Source of the DNA: a virus
Direction: 5' to 3' (one strand)
Length of the DNA stretch: 38,166 nucleotides
IMG/VR virus record: IMGVR_UViG_3300044678_001290
Location: 1 to 38,166 of that record
Below the pieces are notes generated by a model. The model saw only the letters and a program-made list of their open reading frames with translations. It had not been told where the DNA came from and ran no database searches. This document shows, piece by piece, positions 26,060 through 33,573 of the stretch; positions within the stretch are counted from its first letter, which is position 1, and every line of letters starts with the position of its first letter. The position numbers and the translations under genes were made by a program.

Positions 26060-28240
26060 ATGGCTCGTTATAACACTTTTGGCGAAAAAGACAGTCAGTT
26101 CAATGATGAGGTGGACATTGGATTCTCACGAATCAATGCCCGGTTGCGCCCCGATCAATTAAAGTCTGGCGAGCTTGCTGTGTCCATCAATGGACGCATG
26201 GACATTGACGGTGCTTGGCAACCCCGAAAAGGGTCTAATGCTTTTGGGCCCCAGCTTGGTAATAGCGGCGAAGCGTTGATTGTTCCGTTCTACGTTTGGA
26301 CCAATCGCACTATTTCTAGCGCGACTCGCAGCACAACGACGGTTACAATTACAACCTCCGTTGCACATGGGTTTATTACAGGCACGCAAGTGGGTATCGC
26401 TGGGCTTACTGGAACTGTTGACCCCAATGGCAATCGCACAATCACCGTAACAGGTTCAACAACATTTACATTTACCATTACAGGTGCTACGGGTAGCGAA
26501 ACCTATTCAATTGGTGGAAGCAACTTTGCCGGGGCTCCTCTTCTGAGCAGCAACATTAACAATGCCTATGGCTCTTGTTTGTTCTCCGACCCCTCGGATG
26601 ATAACGACGAATACTTTATCCTTGCCCTTAATTCTAGGGCCATTGCGGTTAATTGCGCGACAGCAGCTACAACTAACATCGCCTATCCATCCGGCATCAC
26701 CATAACGGATGACGTTGAGATGATTCAGGCGTTCAACAAGGTGTTCATCTTTCGAGATGGACTTACAGCCCTATCTTGGAACGGCGTTGTTACGGGTAGC
26801 CCAGCCTTCGTTAAGGTGGCAAACGGCACCCATGCCAACACAACGTATTATGATAGCAACAACAATACGGTGATAACGGATGGCGTAGTAACTGTAACTG
26901 AAACGGCTCACGGTCTTTCCGTTGGCAGACAGATTTTTGTGGTGGATAATGGCACAACTCCACTAGTAGAAAACGGGACTGGTTACACTATTGCGTCTGT
27001 TCCTAACGCCAATACGTTCACTTTCTTTGCCCAAGTTGCAGATCACTCAAGCCACAAAGTTATTTATTCGGTGGCTCAGTCACAGGGGATTGGATTTGTT
27101 CACATGCCCGCGCCCCCGTGGGGAGTCTATCACCAACGTCGTATCATTGCACCCTACTACTACACCTCTACGGGAACATCTGGCAGCGAAACAATTACTA
27201 GCCGCAACGTCAGGGATGAGTTGATATTCTCCGACATTTTTGATTCAGACACCTATGACCAAATCCAGAATCAGTTCAAGGTTACAGCAGGCATTGCTGA
27301 CTATTTGCAGTATGTCCACCCGTTCACCGACGACAATGCTGTGGTTCTCAATCGCAATAGCATTCATCTTCTTAGCGGACTTTCGGGTAGCCTGACGGAC
27401 ATTACACTCAAAGAAATTACACGCGAAGCTGGGCTTGTTGCTCGTCGTTCCGTTGTAACCATTGCCAATCAAATCTTCTTCCTTTCAGACAACGGTGTTT
27501 ACGCAACAGCCTTCGGCGACCTCTATAATCTTCGCGGAGCAGGACTACCCTTGTCTGACCCAATTGACCCCATCATTCGCCAAATCAACAAGGAGTATGC
27601 TGACAAGTCGGTAGCCATCTATCACAACAATCGCTACTACATCGCCATCCCGTTAAACGCATCCATCTACAACAATGCCATATTGGTTTACAACTTGCTC
27701 AACCAAGGCTGGGAAAGCATTGATTTGATTGAACAAGAAGGCTGGGACGTAGCCAACTTCATTACCTCTAGTGCTGGTGGCGTTAATAGACTCTTTGCCA
27801 TCAACCGATTTGGCGGCATCAATGAGGTGGAGTCCCGCGTTGATGACGTAGATAACATCTACACCTTCCCCGGCCTTCCCTCCAAGTTCTTCCACGTTGA
27901 ATCCGAAGCGTTAACCCGTGAGTTTACATTCCAAAGCCCAGAACGTAAGAAGTTCAACAGCTTTGAAATCCATACTGAATCTAGTGAAACCAACAACTCT
28001 GATGCCCTAATTGAAGGTGTGTCCGAGAATTTGGATAGTGAATTTGAGCTTGGCACCGTATCAGGCATCCTTGGTGAAGTCCTTGCCGTTGGTGAAGACG
28101 CATCCCTGCGTGGTAGAATCGGCAACATTCGGGCTTACGGAATGCAACTTAGATATACTCCGACTGCTGGACGACCCAAGTTGCGCTTAGTAAAGCTCAC
28201 AGCATCACCCACCTTCAGAGCGTTAACACAAGCCTCATAA
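26060..28240 (+). CDS. Tail nozzle/stabilisation-type protein, 726 residues
   Basis: A large beta-rich protein. The N-terminus (MARYNTFGEKDSQFNDEVDI, then LKSGELAVSINGRMDIDGAW) and the later DLTALSWN-like and LVARRSVVTIANQIFFLSDN segments match podovirus nozzle or packaged-DNA stabilisation proteins with a propeller. Two Ig-like modules occur near the N-terminus (VTITTSVAHGFITGTQVGIA and VVTVTETAHGLSVGRQIFVV), one related to the insert in the adaptor. It probably forms the tail nozzle below the adaptor. It is followed by the second fibre gene after a single base. Confidence 0.75.
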   Translation: MARYNTFGEKDSQFNDEVDIGFSRINARLRPDQLKSGELAVSINGRMDIDGAWQPRKGSNAFGPQLGNSGEALIVPFYVWTNRTISSATRSTTTVTITTSVAHGFITGTQVGIAGLTGTVDPNGNRTITVTGSTTFTFTITGATGSETYSIGGSNFAGAPLLSSNINNAYGSCLFSDPSDDNDEYFILALNSRAIAVNCATAATTNIAYPSGITITDDVEMIQAFNKVFIFRDGLTALSWNGVVTGSPAFVKVANGTHANTTYYDSNNNTVITDGVVTVTETAHGLSVGRQIFVVDNGTTPLVENGTGYTIASVPNANTFTFFAQVADHSSHKVIYSVAQSQGIGFVHMPAPPWGVYHQRRIIAPYYYTSTGTSGSETITSRNVRDELIFSDIFDSDTYDQIQNQFKVTAGIADYLQYVHPFTDDNAVVLNRNSIHLLSGLSGSLTDITLKEITREAGLVARRSVVTIANQIFFLSDNGVYATAFGDLYNLRGAGLPLSDPIDPIIRQINKEYADKSVAIYHNNRYYIAIPLNASIYNNAILVYNLLNQGWESIDLIEQEGWDVANFITSSAGGVNRLFAINRFGGINEVESRVDDVDNIYTFPGLPSKFFHVESEALTREFTFQSPERKKFNSFEIHTESSETNNSDALIEGVSENLDSEFELGTVSGILGEVLAVGEDASLRGRIGNIRAYGMQLRYTPTAGRPKLRLVKLTASPTFRALTQAS

Positions 28241-28241
28241 C

Positions 28242-29387
28242 ATGGCAATTCTATCCAAAGGAGCAACGATTGTTGCCGACACGCAAGTTAGTGCAACCAA
28301 CCTCAATAACTTGGTGGATGCAGCTACGTTTGTATCTGGTGCGGTTGACGGCACCACCACTCAACTTTCAAGTGGAGCCATCATTGTTAAGGACGGTGGC
28401 ATCACCCCAGCCAAAATAAGCACGGGTGGCCCTAGCTGGACAAGCGGCGGAACGGTGTCTGCCACAGCGTTTTCTGGTCCCCTTACGGGAGCTGTAACGG
28501 GTAATGTTACAGGTAATGTAACGGGTAACTCTTCAACGGCAACGGCTTTTGCAACAGCGCGAACCATCTCAATTACTGGTGATCTTGCCTACACCTCGCC
28601 TAGTTTTGATGGCACAGGTAACGTAACGGCGGCTGGCACCTTGGCAACCGTAGCAACGGCTGGAACAACAGGAGGCTCCACCGCAATTCCAGTCATTACG
28701 ATTAACGCCAAGGGATTAACAACTTCTATTACCACTGCGGCTGTTGTTGCTCCAGCTGGAACACTAAGCGGTTCGACGTTGGCTTCAGGCGTAACAGCTT
28801 CAAGCCTGACAAGCGTTGGCACACTTGGTAGCCTCACCGTCACCAACCCCATTTCGGGCTCAGTTACAGGCTCTAGCGGTAGCACTACGGGTAATGCAGC
28901 AACAGCCACCAAGATTGCGAGCATAACCAATTCAGACATTGTTCAACTAACGGCAAGCCAGACGTTAACAAACAAGACGTTAACCTCACCGACCATTACG
29001 GGAACCGGAGCTATTGCGGGTAGTTTTACGGGTCCACTTACGGGTAATGTCATTGCTAGCATCGCCAACATTACGCTGCTTGATTTGGTTCCTGAATTTG
29101 GCTACCCCACGAGCGGAACCATCACCCTCAATCTTGCGGCTGCAAGTAATGCCAAAATTGAACTTGCTGGTAATAGCACGTTTGCACTTTCTGGCATTGA
29201 TAGCGGCCAAGTAAACATTGTGGCCCTAAAGAACAATACGGGTGGAAGCATTAACACTACTTGGCCGGCGTGGACATCTGCCGGTGGCACATTCCCCGCT
29301 TCTCTAACATCTGGGCAAGCAATGGTTGTTTCGCTCTATTCCTACGGCTCCACCACAGCAAGCGTTTACGCAGTTTCTTCCCTCTAA
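28242..29387 (+). CDS. Tail fibre protein, 381 residues
   Basis: Highly Thr/Ser/Gly-rich. It begins MAILSKGATIVADTQVSATN and has AVTGNVTGNVTGNSSTATAF, SQTLTNKTLTSPTITGTGAI and IAGSFTGPLTGNVIAS, repeats that are very common in phage tail fibres. The C-terminal 100 residues (YPTSGTITLNLAAASNAKIE and GSINTTWPAWTSAGGTFPAS) look like a globular tip. It starts one base after the nozzle gene. It is probably a second receptor-binding fibre. Confidence 0.85.
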   Translation: MAILSKGATIVADTQVSATNLNNLVDAATFVSGAVDGTTTQLSSGAIIVKDGGITPAKISTGGPSWTSGGTVSATAFSGPLTGAVTGNVTGNVTGNSSTATAFATARTISITGDLAYTSPSFDGTGNVTAAGTLATVATAGTTGGSTAIPVITINAKGLTTSITTAAVVAPAGTLSGSTLASGVTASSLTSVGTLGSLTVTNPISGSVTGSSGSTTGNAATATKIASITNSDIVQLTASQTLTNKTLTSPTITGTGAIAGSFTGPLTGNVIASIANITLLDLVPEFGYPTSGTITLNLAAASNAKIELAGNSTFALSGIDSGQVNIVALKNNTGGSINTTWPAWTSAGGTFPASLTSGQAMVVSLYSYGSTTASVYAVSSL

Positions 29388-29391
29388 TTTT

Positions 29392-32247
29392 ATGCCTTAC
29401 AACCCACAGACAGGCGAGTATGAACCAGACATGGGGCAAGTCCCGGTTAACGCTCCTGCGGCTAACCCATTTGGCTTTGACCCCGGCCAAGCTACCCGTG
29501 ACTATCTTGCAGGCATAGCCAATCCACAAACGCTTACAGCCCTCCTTGGAGCCGAAGCTGCGGCACGTCCTCAATTGGGTGCTCAGGGACTTAGAGACCT
29601 TAGCCAATTTCAGGCTGGCGCACCACAATTTAATGTTCAGGCGTTTCTTGCCGCTCGTCCCGACATCCTCAATAATTTCAACAATGACCCCGGCTATGCT
29701 CAGACATATGGAAGTCTTGAGCAATACGCTAAGGCTGCTGCTGACGCCGAGGGTCTTACGCCTCAATTTACAACTACCCAAGGTGGTAGTCTCGATCTTC
29801 TAAGACAATCTGCTGGTGTTACGAGTGGCGTAGAGACGGCGGCAAATACTGCCCTACGAACAGCAGGAGCGGCGGATGTTGCTGCTTTGGCTCCCCAACT
29901 TGCGGCCACCTACAATCAGCTAAATCCACAGATTCAGGGAAGTTTGCAGCGGGCCGAGGATTTGAGGCGAGTTCCTGATGCCTATGCTCCAATGCGGACG
30001 GCGGCTTTTAACGCTCAACAATTTGGCGATCTTCAATTCAATCCAGCCCAAGCCTCTTTGCTGGGTAGTGCTCCGCAAGTAGGTCTAGGTGGATACAACG
30101 CCGCACAAGTTGGGGCTCAGGGTTACAATCCCGCACAGGCTTCCGCACAAGGCTATAACGCGGCCCTAGCGCAGTCTCAGGGCTACAATGCTCAACAGGC
30201 ACAGTCGCAAGGCTACAATGCCGCTCTGGCTCAATCACAGGGCTATGACGCTGCACAGGCCCAATCACAAGGCTATCAATCTCAAGGCTACACCCCACAA
30301 GGCTATCAAGCTGCTCAGGCTGGTGCTGGTATGCAGACGGAGGCCGAGCGTTTGGCCCGTGGTCAACTTGGGCAATCGCTCTATTCTCAGGCTTTGCAGG
30401 CTGGTCCCAGCCAAGCTGCTCAACTCCTTGGTGGTCGTGCGGCAGAATTTGCCGCTAGCACAGGTCAACTTTCCCCTGAAGAACTAAGGAACATTCAGCA
30501 AGGCACCCGCGAAGCCTATGCTGCGCGTGGCATTGAGATGAGCAATCCAGCCATTGCTGCTGAGGCTGCGGCACGTTCTGGGGCAATGCGTCAACGTCAG
30601 GCTGAAGACTTGGCTCAAGCTGTCGCTCTCAATCAGGTTTATACCCAAGACCTTTCAGCTAACCGTCAATTTGGCACAGGTCTATATGGGCAGGAAATTG
30701 GTCTGCAACAGGCCAACCAACAGGCCGCGCTTCAAGCTGCTCTTGCCAATCAACAGACTGGCCAAAACTTGTCCTTGGCCAACCTTCAAGCCACCAATCA
30801 AGCTGGTCAATTTACCGCTGGTTTGGGTGCTGAAGCTGCTCAGTTTGGTGCTAATGCAGCCAATCAAGCCGGTCAGTTTGCGGCTACCGCTGCAAATCAG
30901 GCTGCGTTACAAAATGCTCAGTTGGCTTCTCAGGCCGGTCAATTTGGTGCTAGTGCGGCCAACCAAGCGGCCATCCAGAACGCTCAGAACATATCCCAAG
31001 CCAACCAATTTGGGGCTGGAGCGTTTAACCAAGCTCAGTTGCAAAATGCCTTGCTGGGCTCACAAGCTGGGCAATTTGGCGCATCTGCCTTCAATCAGGC
31101 TCAATTGCAGAACGCCCAGAACATTTCTCAGGCTGCTCAATTTGGTGCTGGGGCTCAAAACCAAGCATCCCTAGCCAACCAAGCGGCCTTTAATCAGGCA
31201 GGTCAATTCGGGGCTGGAGCCCAGAATCAAGCCAATCTCTCTAACCAAGCTGCACTCAATCAAGCGGGTATGTTCCGAGCTGAGGCTGGCAATCAAGGCC
31301 AGCTTACAAATGCTCAGCTACAAGCTCAGTATGCTATGGCCAATCAGGGCGCGGCCAATCAGTTCTCCCTCGCCAATCAAGCTGCGGGTATGGATTTGAA
31401 CGCTCAGAATCGTTTGTTTGCCGCCAATCAGCAACAGCAGAACATTGCTAACCTTGGTCTAATTGGACAAGCTGACTCGGCTACTTCTGAAGCCAATAGA
31501 GCTTATGCCCTCAACTTGGCTCAAGGCTATCGTGGCGCGGCGTATGACCCAACGGCTATGCTGTTAGGTCAACAGAGCAATGCCGGTCAAACCGCTGCTC
31601 AACAGCAAGGGTATGCTCTGGACTTGGCCAAGACGTTCAACACCCCCACAACTTACAATCCAGACACGGGTATTAACTTGGCGTTGGCCAATCAAGCTAA
31701 CATCACCAATAAGAGCATTGCTGAAACTGCTGCTAAAGCTCAAATGGATGCTGCTAAAGCGTCTGCCTCTGCTACAAAAACTTCCGGTATTGCAGGTGGG
31801 CTTGGTTCCATTCTTGGTGGAGCTTTATCCACAAAAGTATTATTCAAATGTATTCCAGAGGGCGAACTTATTGATACACCAGAAGGCCAAGTGGCCATCG
31901 AGGACATCCGCTCCGGTGATAGCGTCATTGGCTTCTCCGGTGAACCTGTTAAAGTGCTCATTAAACATGAGTATGCTGAGAACCCAGAAGCAGAACGCTT
32001 CCATCGTTTCTATCTCGATAATGGCAAGGACTTCTCTGTATGCGATATGCACCGCATTGAAGGCGAACGCTCGATGGACTACAATGCGGGGAATAGCTTT
32101 AAGGGCGGCGAAGTCATTGAAGCCATCGCTGTCTATGGCGGCGTCACCCGTTCCTATGACTTGTTGACTGAAGACATCGGCTATCGTATGTCTGGCGTAG
32201 CTGTTAACAGCATGATTGAAGAACTTGCCGCCTTCTCATCCACCTAA
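29392..32247 (+). CDS. Large Ala/Gln/Asn-rich repeat virion protein with C-terminal Hint domain, 951 residues
   Basis: Start at 29392 (MPYNPQTGEYEPDMGQVPVN), five bases after the fibre stop; an in-frame ATG at 29326 overlaps the fibre gene. Residues about 233-306 are QGYN-A-x-AQS repeats of 11 residues. Residues about 468-646 are 22-residue repeats (SQAGQFGASAFNQAQLQNAQ). Residues 820-940 are a Hint (intein/hedgehog) domain: C820 in FKCIPEG, IEDIRSGDSVIGFSG, the H887 block (VCDMHRIEG), YDLLTEDIGY and a last AVNS (N939-S940). It lies in the ejection-protein position and may be injected or processed. The residue before N939 is Val, not His, so full splicing is doubtful. Confidence 0.8.
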   Translation: MPYNPQTGEYEPDMGQVPVNAPAANPFGFDPGQATRDYLAGIANPQTLTALLGAEAAARPQLGAQGLRDLSQFQAGAPQFNVQAFLAARPDILNNFNNDPGYAQTYGSLEQYAKAAADAEGLTPQFTTTQGGSLDLLRQSAGVTSGVETAANTALRTAGAADVAALAPQLAATYNQLNPQIQGSLQRAEDLRRVPDAYAPMRTAAFNAQQFGDLQFNPAQASLLGSAPQVGLGGYNAAQVGAQGYNPAQASAQGYNAALAQSQGYNAQQAQSQGYNAALAQSQGYDAAQAQSQGYQSQGYTPQGYQAAQAGAGMQTEAERLARGQLGQSLYSQALQAGPSQAAQLLGGRAAEFAASTGQLSPEELRNIQQGTREAYAARGIEMSNPAIAAEAAARSGAMRQRQAEDLAQAVALNQVYTQDLSANRQFGTGLYGQEIGLQQANQQAALQAALANQQTGQNLSLANLQATNQAGQFTAGLGAEAAQFGANAANQAGQFAATAANQAALQNAQLASQAGQFGASAANQAAIQNAQNISQANQFGAGAFNQAQLQNALLGSQAGQFGASAFNQAQLQNAQNISQAAQFGAGAQNQASLANQAAFNQAGQFGAGAQNQANLSNQAALNQAGMFRAEAGNQGQLTNAQLQAQYAMANQGAANQFSLANQAAGMDLNAQNRLFAANQQQQNIANLGLIGQADSATSEANRAYALNLAQGYRGAAYDPTAMLLGQQSNAGQTAAQQQGYALDLAKTFNTPTTYNPDTGINLALANQANITNKSIAETAAKAQMDAAKASASATKTSGIAGGLGSILGGALSTKVLFKCIPEGELIDTPEGQVAIEDIRSGDSVIGFSGEPVKVLIKHEYAENPEAERFHRFYLDNGKDFSVCDMHRIEGERSMDYNAGNSFKGGEVIEAIAVYGGVTRSYDLLTEDIGYRMSGVAVNSMIEELAAFSST

Positions 32248-32262
32248 ACTTTCTTAAACACA

Positions 32263-33573
32263 ATGATTGGAAGCTCCGTAAATCCCGCCCTAGGTCGCAT
32301 TGACTACTCCCCCATCACACAGGGGGCGCAATCTGCTGCACAAAGCATTCAAGCAGGCGGCCAAGCATACGGCCAAATGTTCGCCAATCTTGGCCAACAA
32401 ATCGGTAGTGGCATCCAGCAATATCAACAAAACAAGCAGAAGCGCGATTTCCTTGAGGCACAGGTAAGAAGCAACATCGGTGAAGCAATTCAGTCGATGA
32501 ATAAATTTAATGCTGATTCTTCAGCTTACGGCGGCAAAGCTCCCATTCGCCCTGAAGCATTTGAGAGTATTTCTCTTGGGGAACTTCCTAGGATGCCTAT
32601 TGGTAAACTAGAAGCACTTGTTACCCAGACGGAAAAACTGCTGCAAAAACCACGGGCAATTGAGAGCTTCATCCAACAGCAAGCCCTGACGGATGCCGCA
32701 ACCCAGCAGCGTAATACAAGGATTGCCGCTGCAATGACGCCACCACAGGCCAATGCGCCATTCTATCTGGGACGGCCAATGCAGCCAGACACGCCAGAAG
32801 CACTAACTAAACGGGTGGTTGAAGCTGGTGGTTCAATACAAGAGGCTCTTGCCGCTGCAAGGGCTCCTTCCGAGATTCGTGAGACTGAAGCAAAAACAAT
32901 GGCTTTGAGCAATAAACAAGCGCCATTGCCATCCTATCAGCAACAGCGTTTAGACGCTGAAGTTGCTGCTTTTGCAAACAAATTCGGAAGACAGCCTAAT
33001 GCAAATGAGGTTGCTGGCATTTTTTCAAAAATAGATCAAACTGCTCTCCAGAATCCATATATCGCGCTTATTGCACCAGATTTGTATAATCAATATAAAA
33101 CCGCTAATTCAGCCGTCCAGCAATTTGAAAGCATCAACAAGCAAATTTCAATGCTGGATAAAGGAGAGGTTAATGTTGGTTTCACGGGAGAACTTTCGCA
33201 AGGAATAGACAAAATAAAAGCACTTTTTGGAAACGAAAAATCTCGTGACCAAGTTGCGAATACAGAAATCATCGAGAGTATGCTAGGGAAAGACTTGATG
33301 TCAGCAATTGCTACGGCTGGTCTTACAACACGGAGTTTTGATACGCCTGCTGAAATGAAGAATCTCCGTTCTGCTTTTGTTGGCGGAACAACATTAAGTC
33401 CAAAAGCACTTAAAACCATTGCTGAATTTCGTCGTGGAGTCATTCAAACAGTTGTTAATAAATTTAATGAACAAGTTGATAGTGGTGTCTATGAACAACT
33501 AGGCGAGTCTCTGAGGCAGCCTGTTAAGAAAATTAAACTACCCACCGTAATTAACTCCATAACACCGCGCTAA
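32263..33573 (+). CDS. Putative internal/ejection virion protein, 436 residues
   Basis: Begins MIGSSVNPALGRIDYSPITQ, then a Gln/Gly/Ala-rich helical part (SAAQSIQAGGQAYGQMFANL, GQQIGSGIQQYQQNKQKR), and long helices. The middle has Pro/Ala-rich linkers (PPQANAPFYLGRPMQPDTPE). It overlaps the next, even larger gene by one base. Its position after the repeat protein and before a 968-residue protein fits the ejection (internal virion) set of podoviruses. No enzyme motif is recognised. Confidence 0.65.
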   Translation: MIGSSVNPALGRIDYSPITQGAQSAAQSIQAGGQAYGQMFANLGQQIGSGIQQYQQNKQKRDFLEAQVRSNIGEAIQSMNKFNADSSAYGGKAPIRPEAFESISLGELPRMPIGKLEALVTQTEKLLQKPRAIESFIQQQALTDAATQQRNTRIAAAMTPPQANAPFYLGRPMQPDTPEALTKRVVEAGGSIQEALAAARAPSEIRETEAKTMALSNKQAPLPSYQQQRLDAEVAAFANKFGRQPNANEVAGIFSKIDQTALQNPYIALIAPDLYNQYKTANSAVQQFESINKQISMLDKGEVNVGFTGELSQGIDKIKALFGNEKSRDQVANTEIIESMLGKDLMSAIATAGLTTRSFDTPAEMKNLRSAFVGGTTLSPKALKTIAEFRRGVIQTVVNKFNEQVDSGVYEQLGESLRQPVKKIKLPTVINSITPR

